Assembly (NCBI GenBank): GCA_963668585.1
Contig: OY764869.1
Span: forward strand, 2,790,001 to 2,854,000
Length of the DNA stretch: 64,000 nucleotides
Reading direction: 5' to 3'
Origin: Bin87 sp963668585
GTDB lineage: Bacteria > Chloroflexota > Dehalococcoidia > Lucifugimonadales > UBA3495
This document shows, piece after piece, positions 1-8,467 of this stretch; position 1 is the first letter of the stretch, and each line of letters opens with the position of its first letter. The notes under the pieces are model-generated. The model was not told the origin of the DNA and did not search any database. It saw nothing but the letters and a program-made list of their open reading frames with translations. Made by a program: the position numbers and the translations under genes.

Positions 1-1383
1 GAACGGGTCGAAGACGTAACGCTGCACCCCGCGTTTGCCGGCGGGTTGCAGACGGTGGCCGGGCTGTTGGACATGCAGAACGACCCGGATTTACGCGATG
101 AAATGACGTACACATCGCCGAGTACCGGGGACCCGGTGGGGCTATCGTTCATCATGCCCCGCAACGGCGAGGATCTGGCCAACCGGCGCAGGATGATGCG
201 CAACTGGGCAAAGTTTTCGTGCGGGATGATGGGAAGGACACCCGACTTTTTGAACGTGGCCGTTATGTCAATGGCGGCGGCGGCGGATTATTCCGGCATG
301 AACCGGCCGGAGTTCAAGCAGAACATCCTGAACTACTACGAGTTCATCCGCGAAAACGACATCGTGATGACGCACACGCTGGTGAACCTGCAGCGCAGCA
401 GATCCGTGGGCGCGACGCCGTTTGACGACCGCACGGAGGTGGCGTTGTCGGTGGTCAAGGAGACGGACGCTGGGATCGTGGTGCGCGGCGCCCGGGTGCT
501 GGCGACGCTGGGTCCGCTGTCGGACGAAATCGCGGTGTATCCGGCGCGGACGCGACGGGTGCCCAGCGGCGAAGAGGGCAAGTACGCCTTTGGGTTTGCG
601 ATTCCCTGCAACACCGAGGGGCTCAAGTTCCAGTGCCGAGACAGCGTTGATCTCGGACGGTCTCACTTCGACCATCCGGCCGGCAGCCGATTCGAGGAAA
701 TGGACGCCATCGTGTTCTTCGACGATGTGCTGGTTCCGTGGGAGCGCGTTTTCCTGTACGACGACGTCACCCTGTGCAACCAGTGGGGGGAGCGCACCAA
801 CCGCAACGCCCACACCGGGCACCAGGTGGTGACGAAAAATGTGGTGAAGTGCGAGTTCATGCTTGGTCTGGCGACGCTGATGGTGGACACCCTGGGGTCG
901 GGGGACTTGCCGGCGACGCAGCATCTCATCGCCGAGATCATCGAGAACCTGGAGATCACCAAAGCGTTGCTGGCGGCATCGGAGGCGCAGGCCTCGGTTG
1001 ACGAGTGGGGGATATTCTGCCCCGACTATCGACCGCTGCTGGTGGCCCGGAAGAAGATGATCGAGATGTACCCTCGGATGGCGGAGATACTGCATTACCT
1101 GGGATCAAGCAGCCTGATGGCGTTGCCGGCCGAGGCGGATCTGAACGGGCCGCTGGCCGAGGACATACGCCGCTATATGGACACCGACACCGCGACGGCA
1201 GAGGAACGGATCAGGCTGTTCCGGTTGGCGTGGGACGTGTCGTGCAGCGCGTTCGGCAGTCGGCAGACGCTGTACGAGCGTTATTTTGGCGGAGACGCCG
1301 CCAGGAACGCGGCGTTGCTCTACCAGATTTATGACCGGGGAGCGCAGCGCGACCTGGTTGAACATTTCCTGTCTCTGGAGTGA
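1..1383 (+). CDS. 4-hydroxyphenylacetate 3-hydroxylase (HpaB) family monooxygenase, 5' end outside window
   Basis: The reading frame is open from base 1, so the start lies upstream; 460 residues are visible against about 480-520 for the family. HpaB-type enzymes use free FADH2 from a partner reductase to ortho-hydroxylate phenols; related members act on other aromatics or as 4-hydroxybutyryl-CoA dehydratases. Family landmarks seen are YYEFIRENDIVMTHTLVN (the substrate/flavin region), FDDVLVPWERVFLYDD in the middle and FGSRQTLYERYFGGD near the C-terminus. The fold is that of acyl-CoA dehydrogenases. No flavin reductase is visible nearby. The stop touches the next gene (MOSC), suggesting co-transcription. 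The substrate cannot be assigned from sequence alone. Confidence 0.85.
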   Translation, partial: ERVEDVTLHPAFAGGLQTVAGLLDMQNDPDLRDEMTYTSPSTGDPVGLSFIMPRNGEDLANRRRMMRNWAKFSCGMMGRTPDFLNVAVMSMAAAADYSGMNRPEFKQNILNYYEFIRENDIVMTHTLVNLQRSRSVGATPFDDRTEVALSVVKETDAGIVVRGARVLATLGPLSDEIAVYPARTRRVPSGEEGKYAFGFAIPCNTEGLKFQCRDSVDLGRSHFDHPAGSRFEEMDAIVFFDDVLVPWERVFLYDDVTLCNQWGERTNRNAHTGHQVVTKNVVKCEFMLGLATLMVDTLGSGDLPATQHLIAEIIENLEITKALLAASEAQASVDEWGIFCPDYRPLLVARKKMIEMYPRMAEILHYLGSSSLMALPAEADLNGPLAEDIRRYMDTDTATAEERIRLFRLAWDVSCSAFGSRQTLYERYFGGDAARNAALLYQIYDRGAQRDLVEHFLSLE

Positions 1384-1388
1384 ACGCA

Positions 1389-2153
1389 ATGATCACCGTT
1401 TCCGAGATAAACATCGCGCCGGTCAAGTCGATGGCGCTGGTGCCTCTGACCTCGACCAACCTGGATTTGGGGGGTATTCGGGACGACCGGCGGTTTTATC
1501 TGGTGAATCAACACGGGAGGCTGCTGACCAGACGACAGGTCGGCAAGTTGGCGCAGTTGGCGGCATCCTGGGACGCGGACGCGGACGTTTTGCGGATCAT
1601 GTTTCCTGACGGGACAAAACTGGAGGGTTCGCCGGAACTGGACCGACCGGTGTGGACGATTGTTTGGGGTCGCCGGGTGCGAGGTCGGGCGTTGCAGGGT
1701 GACTGGATGCAGGCCATCAGCGAATTCTGCGGCCAACCGGCGACGTTGATGATGTCGGACCTGCCATGCCAGGTATTCGACGAATTTCCCGTATCGGTGC
1801 TGTCGCGGAGTTCGGTGGAGCGGCTTTCCGGGGAAATGGGGATGTCGGACGACGAGTGCCTTGCCACCGATCGGTTCCGGCCCACGCTGCTGCTGGATGG
1901 CTGCGAGGCTCACCAGGAGGACGGGTGGATGAACCGGACGATGGCGGTGGGCGACGCGGTGGTGCGCATTCTGGCGCCCGACCCGCGCTGTGCCATCGTG
2001 AACCAGGACCCGGTTACCGGGGAGACTGACACGGACGCGGTAAAGTCCATCCTGGGATATCGCCCGAATCCGATGGCCGCGTATTTCGGGGTGTATGGCA
2101 TCGTGGAGAAGCCGGGAGTGGTCCGGATCGGCGACGTGGTGAGCGTCGAGTGA
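1389..2153 (+). CDS. MOSC domain protein with N-terminal beta-barrel
   Basis: This is a 254-residue cytoplasmic protein of the MOSC family (molybdenum cofactor sulfurase C-terminal domain; relatives include mARC and YiiM/YcbX). The N-terminal beta-barrel domain starts INIAPVKSM and has the typical GxRDDRRFYLV-like strand. The MOSC core has RFRPTLLLDG and the conserved Cys region LAPDPRCAIVNQDPVTG. Family members bind molybdenum cofactor and reduce N-hydroxylated compounds or deliver sulfur. The ATG at 1389 is preferred; a GTG at 1380 overlapping the upstream stop would add three residues. It is coupled to the HpaB-type gene, which could imply a joint aromatic or N-oxide detoxification role (inference). 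Confidence 0.85.
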   Translation: MITVSEINIAPVKSMALVPLTSTNLDLGGIRDDRRFYLVNQHGRLLTRRQVGKLAQLAASWDADADVLRIMFPDGTKLEGSPELDRPVWTIVWGRRVRGRALQGDWMQAISEFCGQPATLMMSDLPCQVFDEFPVSVLSRSSVERLSGEMGMSDDECLATDRFRPTLLLDGCEAHQEDGWMNRTMAVGDAVVRILAPDPRCAIVNQDPVTGETDTDAVKSILGYRPNPMAAYFGVYGIVEKPGVVRIGDVVSVE

Positions 2154-2159
2154 GGCGCC

Positions 2160-2181
2160 CGGGCGGCATCACGACCGCCCG
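2160..2181 (+). terminator. GC-rich hairpin after MOSC gene
   Basis: A 7-bp stem CGGGCGG/CCGCCCG with an 8-nt loop lies 6 nt after the MOSC stop. There is no T-tract, so intrinsic termination is uncertain. Confidence 0.4.
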
Positions 2182-2312
2182 AGTCCGTAGGCCCGCCGCG
2201 CGGCGTCAACATGAGTGGCGTCGCGCTAATGTTTGCTGCGGGGTTCCGAGGCCATTCGATTGTCTTGGCGACAGGACATTTGCTGATGCCAGCACGGTTC
2301 CCTGCTCACCGT

Positions 2313-2345
2313 CCGCTCGTCCTTCGACAGGTTCAGGATGAGCGG
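2313..2345 (+). repeat. 33-bp dispersed hairpin element, copy 1 (AGGA type)
   Basis: The arms are CCGCTCGTCCT and AGGATGAGCGG around an 11-nt centre beginning TCGACAGG. One G-T wobble interrupts an otherwise perfect 11-bp stem. The hairpin is the core of a longer similar stretch (about 2253-2373) that matches 32904-33026, sharing the blocks ACGGTTCCCTG upstream and CTTGTCT downstream. The region 2154-2433 holds no gene. Confidence 0.85.
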
Positions 2346-2433
2346 ACCGGCTTGTCTATCGTCAACACCGGATGAGCGGACGACCTCAACGATTGCCAAT
2401 ATTGGGAAGGCCATGGGTGAGCGTCCCGACGGT

Positions 2434-2462
2434 TTGCCACCGATGGACACAAACCCTAGAAT
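2434..2462 (+). promoter_or_regulatory. Sigma70-type promoter for the 2521 gene
   Basis: TTGCCA at 2434-2439, a 17-bp spacer, then TAGAAT at 2457-2462. It places transcription start near 2469, upstream of the ATG at 2521, which decides that start over ATGs at 2338 and 2413. Confidence 0.6.
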
Positions 2463-2520
2463 GGGGCCGTGCCCGGGGCGTCGTTTCGCGCCACTTCTGC
2501 CGGGACCGACGGTGGAAACC

Positions 2521-3009
2521 ATGCGAATGCCGGGACAAAGGCGGAGCCAGGAACCCGACGAAGTGGGACAACGGGCAGGGCTGTTCGCCGAATCCATTCG
2601 GGATGGCGACATGGATCTGGCATGGTCGATGCTGTCCAAGGAGACACGCGGAATGCGGATGGGCGTGTGGGCAACGCGCCTGAGCATAGATATGCAGTTG
2701 GCTTACCGGGCGGCATACGACTCGAGCCATCCGATGCGGGCCTCGCTGCTGGACGACTTCCGTACCACGGTTTTGAGGTTGTGGCCGCTGGAAGACCTCT
2801 CGGACTTGGCGGCCGCTCCGACTCGGTACGTTGACGACGAGCACGCGTTCGTTTTCCTGCCGTTTGGGGTTACCGACGAGACCGTGGTGCAGCACAGTCG
2901 GCTGATGTCGGGACTGATGATACCCATGCTGTACGAAGACGCCCAATGGCAGATTGACCTGCCCGGCTGGCGCTTCCTGGACCCGCCCGGTTCCGGCGGC
3001 AATGGCTAA
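2521..3009 (+). CDS. Hypothetical protein, possible SnoaL/lumazine-binding-like fold
   Basis: This is a 162-residue soluble protein of unrecognised family. The N-terminal part (AGLFAESIRDGDMDLAWSML) looks like the helix that opens NTF2/DUF4878-type folds ('amount of GD x AW xx L'), and the C-terminal half ends in WQIDLPGWRF, typical of a last strand in such folds; this is a weak resemblance only. There is no signal peptide or membrane segment. The ATG at 2521 was chosen because a good promoter lies at 2434-2462; longer versions would begin inside the repeat element. It overlaps the HNH gene by 8 bp, so the two are probably translated together. Confidence 0.55.
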   Translation: MRMPGQRRSQEPDEVGQRAGLFAESIRDGDMDLAWSMLSKETRGMRMGVWATRLSIDMQLAYRAAYDSSHPMRASLLDDFRTTVLRLWPLEDLSDLAAAPTRYVDDEHAFVFLPFGVTDETVVQHSRLMSGLMIPMLYEDAQWQIDLPGWRFLDPPGSGGNG

Positions 3010-3403
3010 ACGGCGGGGACGCACCCGCTCCCGGGGAGTGCGGGCGGATGCCTCGTCACAGGAGTTGACGCCGCAGGGATCAGCACGGGACACCACACGA
3101 ACCAACGGCTCGCGGGCGGATTCGGCCGACGGTGTTTGCGCCCTCTGCGAGCGCGACGTCGAACGGTTTACGGTGCACCACCTTGTTCCTCGCGCGAGGG
3201 GCGGAAATCACGGGCCAACAGCGCGATTCTGCTCGACGTGTCACCGGCAAGTCCACGCGATGTTTTCGGAGACCACGCTGGCCGAGGAGTTGTACAGCGT
3301 GCAGTTGCTCCGGGAGAATCCGCGAGTGGCGTCGTTCCTTCGGTGGATGCGCAAGCAGCGCAGCGCGGCTTTTCGGGTGCGGCGGTCGCGGGAACGAGGA
3401 TGA
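3002..3403 (+). CDS. HNH endonuclease-like small protein
   Basis: This 133-residue protein has a basic N-terminus (AKRRGRTRSRG) followed by an HNH/zinc fold: CALCERD (first Cys pair), VHHLVPRARGGNH (His-His of the HNH core), then FCSTCHRQVHAMF (second Cys pair and final His). HNH domains cut or nick DNA; solitary small ones of this CxxC-HH-CxxCH type are common chromosomal genes with unknown targets. The C-terminal tail is helical and basic. The ATG at 3002 overlaps the upstream gene. No methylase or restriction partner is near, so a stand-alone nuclease or nucleic-acid-binding role is more likely than restriction. Confidence 0.8.
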   Translation: MAKRRGRTRSRGVRADASSQELTPQGSARDTTRTNGSRADSADGVCALCERDVERFTVHHLVPRARGGNHGPTARFCSTCHRQVHAMFSETTLAEELYSVQLLRENPRVASFLRWMRKQRSAAFRVRRSRERG

Positions 3404-3524
3404 CGCCGAAATGCGGGTGTTATCCTATTCCTTGGATTGAACACATTGAACGACCGCGGGAGCGCAATTCCAATCTGATGATTGTGGGGCCGCCGTCGAA
3501 AACCCGGGGCAAGAATCTTGTTAC

Positions 3525-4727
3525 ATGGCGACGTCAACTGAGATTGCGGACGTTGTGATCATCGGCGGCGGCGTGATGGGTTGCAGCATCGCGTGCAACC
3601 TGGCGTTGACGGCTGGAAATCACGGTTTGAGGCGCATAGTCCTGCTGGAACGTGAAACCCTGGGCAGCGGTTCGACGGGCCGCAGCAGCGCGGCAATCCG
3701 GATGCACTACTCCACTGCCATCAACGCGGAACTGGCGTGGCGCAGCCTGCAGATTTTTCGAGACTTCGGTTCGGTGATTGGCGGGGATTGCGGTTACGTG
3801 GAAACGGGATACCTGGTGTTTGCCGGCGCAGATGATCTGCCGACGTTCCGCGCCAACATCGCCACTCAGCAGTCGGTGGGAGTGATAACCGATATCATCG
3901 GCGCGGCCGACGCGGCGGCCCTGGCGCCGGGGTTTGCCGTGGAGGACGCCGCCGCCATCGCTTACGAACCGTACTCTGGGCATGCCGACGCATCCGGTAC
4001 GGCTTACGCATACGCGACCCGGGCGCGAGGGGAGGGCGTGTCGATCCGACTGCAAAGTCCGGCGGCCGGCATCGAGACCAGCGAGGACGGCAGCCGGGTG
4101 ACGGCGGTTACCACCACCGATGGCTCTCGTATTGAGACGGGAATCGTGGTGGTGGCGACCGGGCCGTGGTCCGGCAATTTCCTGCGGGCGCACGGGATAG
4201 CAGCGCCCCTGATTGCGACGAGACACGAGGTTCTGCATTTCCGCAGGCCGTTGGACTTGTTGCCGCGCCATCCCGGCGGGGCCGACATCAGCAACCGGAT
4301 CTACTTCCGACCGGAGGGTCAGGAACTGACGCTGGTGGGGAACGGCAATCATTCGGACGAGGTGAAAGATCCTGAGGTGTTTGCCCAGCGAGCCAGCCCG
4401 GCGTTCATTGAGGACGTTTGGCAACGCGTGACGCGGCGCATTCCGCCCATGGCGGATGCCGAGTTGGCAGGTGGATATGCCGGACTCTATACCAATACGC
4501 CTGATTCTCACGCCATCATGGATCGCATCGAGGGCGTTGACGGTTTGTACCTGTGCAGCGGGTTCAGCGGCCACGGGTTTAAACTTTCGCCGATGGTGGG
4601 GATGTTGATGGCGGAGTTGATCGGCAACGGACATGCCACCACCGTGGACATTTCTCCCTTGCGACTGTCCAGATTTGCCGAGGGCGCGCTCAACAACGCC
4701 GGTTACGGCTTCGACGTGTTCGCGTGA
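3525..4727 (+). CDS. FAD-dependent oxidoreductase, DAO (sarcosine/glycine oxidase) family
   Basis: This 400-residue protein has an N-terminal Rossmann motif VVIIGGGVMGCSIA (residues about 10-24), the family motif GSGSTGRSSAAIR after the second strand, and a C-terminal FAD contact GLYLCSGFSGHGFKLSP. Members oxidise secondary or primary amines such as sarcosine, dimethylglycine, glycine or proline with release of peroxide or transfer to an acceptor. The length matches single-subunit sarcosine oxidase-like enzymes. Its stop overlaps the GTG of the ABC ATPase by 4 bp, suggesting that the exporter and enzyme are co-expressed. The substrate is not predictable. Confidence 0.85.
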   Translation: MATSTEIADVVIIGGGVMGCSIACNLALTAGNHGLRRIVLLERETLGSGSTGRSSAAIRMHYSTAINAELAWRSLQIFRDFGSVIGGDCGYVETGYLVFAGADDLPTFRANIATQQSVGVITDIIGAADAAALAPGFAVEDAAAIAYEPYSGHADASGTAYAYATRARGEGVSIRLQSPAAGIETSEDGSRVTAVTTTDGSRIETGIVVVATGPWSGNFLRAHGIAAPLIATRHEVLHFRRPLDLLPRHPGGADISNRIYFRPEGQELTLVGNGNHSDEVKDPEVFAQRASPAFIEDVWQRVTRRIPPMADAELAGGYAGLYTNTPDSHAIMDRIEGVDGLYLCSGFSGHGFKLSPMVGMLMAELIGNGHATTVDISPLRLSRFAEGALNNAGYGFDVFA

Positions 4728-5686
4728 CCGACGATTCGCGCGCCGCCTCGGGCGCCGTAGCCGTCGAAGTGAAGGGCCTGACCAAAACCTTTGGGCGCGT
4801 GAGGGCCGTCGACGGCATAGATCTCAGCATTCCGGCCGGGGGAGTCTTTGGGGTGCTTGGGCCGAACGGGTCGGGCAAGACGACGTTGCTTTCCATGCTG
4901 GCCGGATTCATCGGCCCATCGTCGGGGGATCTCAACCTCATGGGGCAATCGGGAGTTGCGGGGTTGCAGGACGCCCGCGCTCGCATGGGCGCATTGATCG
5001 AGCGGCCGATCTTCTGGCCGTACCTCTCGTGCCGTGACAATCTCAAAGCGCTCCAGGGAATCTATGGGTGCAGCGGCGGGAGTGAGGAGATCGCAGGGAT
5101 GCTCAGCATGGTTGGCCTGGATGGTGACGCGGCGGGGAGAAAGTTTCGCAACTGTTCCACGGGCATGAAACAGAGGTTGGGGATCGCGGCGACGCTGCTC
5201 GGCGACCCTTCCCTGATTATTCTCGACGAACCCACCAATGGGCTGGATCCGGCAGGGATCATCGAAGTGCGTGAGTTGATCCGCTCGCTGGGTCGCTCTG
5301 AGACACCTGACCGCGGCGGTTCGCGCACCGTGATCCTTGCAAGCCATCTGCTGAACGAGGTGGAGCAAGTGTGCGATCAGGTGGGTATCCTGGACAAGGG
5401 AAAGTTGCTGTATTCGGGACCCGTAGCCGAGATGGGCGGACGCCGCGCGGTATTCGTGCGTACCACCGACGACTCGCAGGCCGCAGACTTGCTGCGCAAG
5501 GCCGGCTGGGACGTGCGGGACGACGATGAGGTTGGGCTGGAGGTAACAGTGGGCGAGGGTAGGGAATGGGAAGTGAGTCGGGTTCTGGCGGAGGCCGGGG
5601 TGTACATAGCGGAGATGCGTGCAGTTGGAGGCACACTGGAAGCAGTATTTCTGGATGTTACCGCAGGCCAGGAGACCGGATGTTGA
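4724..5686 (+). CDS. ABC transporter ATP-binding protein
   Basis: This is a 320-residue ATPase of the CcmA/DrrA type. Walker A is GPNGSGKTT, the signature region is CSTGMKQRLGIA, Walker B is LIILDEPTNGLDP and the switch His is in ASHLLNEVEQ. About 90 C-terminal residues form the extra domain seen in ABC-2 exporters. The GTG start sits in a 4-bp overlap with the oxidoreductase gene. With the permease that follows (7-bp overlap) it should form a half-size ABC-2 type exporter; cargo unknown. Confidence 0.92.
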   Translation: MTDDSRAASGAVAVEVKGLTKTFGRVRAVDGIDLSIPAGGVFGVLGPNGSGKTTLLSMLAGFIGPSSGDLNLMGQSGVAGLQDARARMGALIERPIFWPYLSCRDNLKALQGIYGCSGGSEEIAGMLSMVGLDGDAAGRKFRNCSTGMKQRLGIAATLLGDPSLIILDEPTNGLDPAGIIEVRELIRSLGRSETPDRGGSRTVILASHLLNEVEQVCDQVGILDKGKLLYSGPVAEMGGRRAVFVRTTDDSQAADLLRKAGWDVRDDDEVGLEVTVGEGREWEVSRVLAEAGVYIAEMRAVGGTLEAVFLDVTAGQETGC

Positions 5687-6510
5687 GCGTGTCTGTCAGC
5701 GGCTACCTGGCGGCGATACGCTGGGAATGGTTCCGACTGCAACGTCGCGTGGGTTTCTGGGCGGTCATCGCGATTTTCGGACTGGCCGTCGCGTTGTCAC
5801 TGGTCGGAGCGATCGCATCGCAGAGCTTCCTGCCGACCCGGTTTAACCTGCCAGCGCACGCCTTCCCCAATGTGGTATTCGAAACCCTGGCGCGGTTGGG
5901 GCCGTTTTTCAGCGTTGTCCTGGCGGGCTTCGTATTTGGGGCTGAGTTCGGTTGGGGAACCTGGCGAACCCTGTCGGCGCGGGGGCGCGGACGCGAACAA
6001 ATCGTACTGCCCAAGATGCTGTTGGGCGGGTGCGTGCTGGTTGTAGTGTGGGCCACCGCGTGGTGCGCTTCATCCCTGGTCGGTCTGGTCGCCGGCGGCA
6101 GTTCCGCCACTGAGTTGGGCACGGCCCTGCCCGGTTTCCCGGACGGATGGGGAGCAACTGCGATCAATTTCTGGAGCACCCTGCCGGCGGCGGCGGCATA
6201 CCTGACGCTGGGGGTCCTGCTCTGCATGGCGGGGAGATCTACGGCATTCGGCGTGGGCGTCGGCATCGCCATCGTGATCGCTGAATCCGCGGGGATTCCG
6301 CTGCTCAGAGCGCTAGCGGCCCTGTGGTGGGAGGTCGATCTGGATGGGTATCTCCGCTGGACGCTTAGGGGCGTTTCCGACGGGTTGTCAGGTAAAGACG
6401 AGTTGCACTCGGCGGTTTTCCTGCCGGCGTTGCTGGCGTACATGACGGTATTCTGCACCGTGTCGCTTTGGATAATCAGGATACGCGACCTGGACAGCGG
6501 CAATGGATGA
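5680..6510 (+). CDS. ABC-2 type permease
   Basis: This 276-residue integral membrane protein has about six hydrophobic segments, beginning with VGFWAVIAIFGLAVALSLVG. The sequence FGAEFGWGTWRTLSARGRGR is the amphipathic coupling region typical of ABC-2 permeases, contacting the ATPase. The ATG at 5680 overlaps the ATPase gene by 7 bp. Together the two genes encode a complete exporter. No substrate-binding protein is present, consistent with export of drugs, lipids or a small metabolite. Confidence 0.85.
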   Translation: MLSVSVSGYLAAIRWEWFRLQRRVGFWAVIAIFGLAVALSLVGAIASQSFLPTRFNLPAHAFPNVVFETLARLGPFFSVVLAGFVFGAEFGWGTWRTLSARGRGREQIVLPKMLLGGCVLVVVWATAWCASSLVGLVAGGSSATELGTALPGFPDGWGATAINFWSTLPAAAAYLTLGVLLCMAGRSTAFGVGVGIAIVIAESAGIPLLRALAALWWEVDLDGYLRWTLRGVSDGLSGKDELHSAVFLPALLAYMTVFCTVSLWIIRIRDLDSGNG

Positions 6511-6650
6511 TGCAATTCAAGGACCTGCTGATTAATGCCTTTGGACTCCCCATATCGCTCAAACGGAGCCGGCCGAAGGATCGTTGCTGAGCGTGTGGAT
6601 GGGTTGCGCACTGAGAGTTACGACGCCATTTACGGTTCTATGATCACCGC

Positions 6651-6683
6651 CCGCTCGTGGTTCGACAGGCTCACCATGAGCGG
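6651..6683 (+). repeat. 33-bp dispersed hairpin element, copy 2 (ACCA type)
   Basis: Arms are CCGCTCGTGGT and ACCATGAGCGG. Relative to the copy at 2313, both arms changed together (TCCT/AGGA to TGGT/ACCA), preserving the stem. It sits in the gene-free stretch 6511-7185, preceded by ATGATCACCGC, which recurs before other copies. Confidence 0.88.
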
Positions 6684-6783
6684 ACTACGTGCTGTGCCAT
6701 GAGGGGCTGCCTGCGCTCGCTTGGGCGGACTGCCTGCGCTGCTGATAACAATTCGGAAGTCTGGCGGCATCGCCACGGGTTGC

Positions 6784-6811
6784 TTGTGACCGGCATGGGT
6801 TAGGCTATAAT
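6784..6811 (+). promoter_or_regulatory. Probable promoter for the M20 amidohydrolase
   Basis: TTGTGA at 6784-6789, a 16-bp spacer and TATAAT at 6806-6811 lie about 375 bp before the gene at 7186, implying a long leader; another promoter nearer the gene is not excluded. Confidence 0.45.
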
Positions 6812-6943
6812 GGCGACGCCCTCGCGCGGATCCAGCTTGTCATTGCGTTTCGTTCGGTTGCATGCGCAAACCAGTCGCTGCCGGGAAAGCAATGGCCAAT
6901 GATGAGGAGACTCGGAGCGGTGTTTAACGCGTACGGTTACTGG

Positions 6944-6963
6944 ATTCTCGCTTTCGCGAGAAT
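6944..6963. repeat. Short palindrome ATTCTCGC-TTTC-GCGAGAAT
   Basis: This perfect 8-bp stem with a 4-nt loop is followed by GACG. It belongs to a type of dispersed hairpin seen in many bacterial genomes (TGGATTC-C-CGC...GCG-G-GAATGACG). It is the only copy noticed here and lies in the long leader upstream of 7186. Confidence 0.6.
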
Positions 6964-7185
6964 GACGAGACGAACGGTAAATGCTAGTCGCTGCGATGAC
7001 CGGCGGTGATACCGGGTGCGCGTGAATGGCGAGGCGTTGTTGCCAACAGGAAGGAACTCACAAAGCATAAGAACGGCGGGATGTCCGCAGGAGCAATTTC
7101 CGGAACAAATCACGAGGGCGGTGCAAGTGGCCGGCGGGTCTGCCGGTCTCGGCGCAGGTGTCCAACCAATCAGGGAATCGATGAT

Positions 7186-8445
7186 ATGACTGCTTCATTC
7201 ACTCCGACGGGTCCCGTAGCCATCAATTCGGCGCGGCTCAATGACAACCTGAATGCGCTGGGCCAGATTGGCAACACCCATGACGGGATGCAGCGCGTTG
7301 CGTTCTCGGCCTTCGACGTGGCGGGACGCGATTACGTGATGGACCTGATGCGACGCGCCGGAATGTCGGTGCGGATTGACGCCGCCGGGAATATCATCGG
7401 GCGGACGGAAGGCAGCGGGCCGGCGTTGCCAGCCATCGCGATGGGGTCGCATACCGACACGGTGCCGGCGGGCGGACAGTATGACGGCGCGTTGGGAGTC
7501 ATCGCGGCCATCGAAGTGGTGCAGGCGTTGACGGATGCGGGACAAACGCCCAGGCATCCGGTGGAAGTGATGGTGTTCACAAACGAAGAGGGAACCAGTT
7601 TTCACCGCTGGCTGCTGGGCAGTCGCGCGGTCGCGGGGCTGTGGGAGGCCGAAGACTTCGCCGCGGTTGCCGATGACGGCACGACCCTGGCCCTCAGTTT
7701 GCCCGACATCGGCGGCAATATCTCGCGCATTGCGGAGGCCCGCCGGCGGCCCGACGAACTGGCGTGCTACCTGGAATTGCACATCGAGCAGGGCCCTACC
7801 ATGCACCGGGGCGGGTATCCCATCGGCATAGTGACGGGCATCACCGGACGGTCGGTGTATCAGATCGATATTGTCGGAGAGGCGAATCACGCGGGAACCA
7901 CGCCGATGGCGCTGCGGAAAGACGCGATGTCTGCGGCGGCGCAAATCGCGCTCAAGGTGCGGAGCATCGCCGGAGAGATGGAGATTTGCCGGGTGGGCAC
8001 CGTGGGTAGCATGGACGTCCACCCCAACGCGGGCAACGTGATACCGGGCCGCGTGCTGATGGGCATTGAGTTCCGGGACGAACGGATGGAATCGCTGGCC
8101 GCCGCCGAGGTCGAGTTGCGGCGCACCGCCGAGGAAATGGCTCACGCCGAGCAGGTGGCGATTTCAGTTACGGCCCAGCGCAACACGCCATCGGTTCCCA
8201 TATCCGGGAATATGCAGCAACTGGTCGCCGACGCGGCGGGAGGGGCCGGGCTCACACACATCAACCTGCCCAGCGGAGCGGGCCACGATGCCCAGGCCAT
8301 TGCGTCGATCACGCCGTCGGCCATGATATTCGTGCCCAGCGTGGGCGGTATCAGCCACGCTCCGGCCGAATACACCACGCCACAGGACTGCGCCAACGGG
8401 GCGCAGGTGCTGCTGAACGCCCTGCTTTTGGCAGACGGACGCTGA
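7186..8445 (+). CDS. M20-family Zn-dependent hydrolase (N-carbamoyl amino acid amidohydrolase / allantoate amidohydrolase type)
   Basis: This 419-residue enzyme has metal ligands in GSHTDTVPAGGQYDG (residue about 85), FTNEEGTSF, ELHIEQGP and GAGHDAQ, plus the dimerisation/substrate segment VYQIDIVGEANHAGTTP and the closing motif VGGISHAPAEYT. Family enzymes hydrolyse N-carbamoyl amino acids, ureidoglycolate or allantoate, releasing CO2 and ammonia, in hydantoin or purine degradation. The ATG at 7186 is chosen because AGGGA lies 9 nt upstream; the frame is open further upstream to 7006 but that part is arginine-rich, unconserved-looking sequence. It stands alone on its strand before the CoxG-like gene. 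Confidence 0.88.
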   Translation: MTASFTPTGPVAINSARLNDNLNALGQIGNTHDGMQRVAFSAFDVAGRDYVMDLMRRAGMSVRIDAAGNIIGRTEGSGPALPAIAMGSHTDTVPAGGQYDGALGVIAAIEVVQALTDAGQTPRHPVEVMVFTNEEGTSFHRWLLGSRAVAGLWEAEDFAAVADDGTTLALSLPDIGGNISRIAEARRRPDELACYLELHIEQGPTMHRGGYPIGIVTGITGRSVYQIDIVGEANHAGTTPMALRKDAMSAAAQIALKVRSIAGEMEICRVGTVGSMDVHPNAGNVIPGRVLMGIEFRDERMESLAAAEVELRRTAEEMAHAEQVAISVTAQRNTPSVPISGNMQQLVADAAGGAGLTHINLPSGAGHDAQAIASITPSAMIFVPSVGGISHAPAEYTTPQDCANGAQVLLNALLLADGR

Positions 8446-8453
8446 TCAACTGC

Positions 8454-8459
8454 TATAAT
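8454..8459 (+). promoter_or_regulatory. -10 element immediately before the CoxG-like gene
   Basis: TGCTATAAT (extended -10) ends 8 nt before the ATG at 8468 and no purine-rich ribosome site is present between them. Transcription would start at or within a base or two of the ATG, predicting a leaderless mRNA. Confidence 0.55.
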
Positions 8460-8467
8460 CCTTTGCC

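Noticed and set aside
2338..2520. Upstream starts (2338, 2413) for the hypothetical gene at 2521
   Set aside because: 2338 lies inside a repeat element and both precede the probable transcription start near 2469.
3534..4634. 366-codon minus-strand frame over the FAD oxidoreductase gene
   Set aside because: The plus strand has the dinucleotide-binding and FAD motifs; the antisense frame shows no family features.
7006..7185. N-terminal 60-codon extension of the M20 hydrolase
   Set aside because: No hydrolase similarity, Arg-rich composition, and a ribosome site suits the ATG at 7186.
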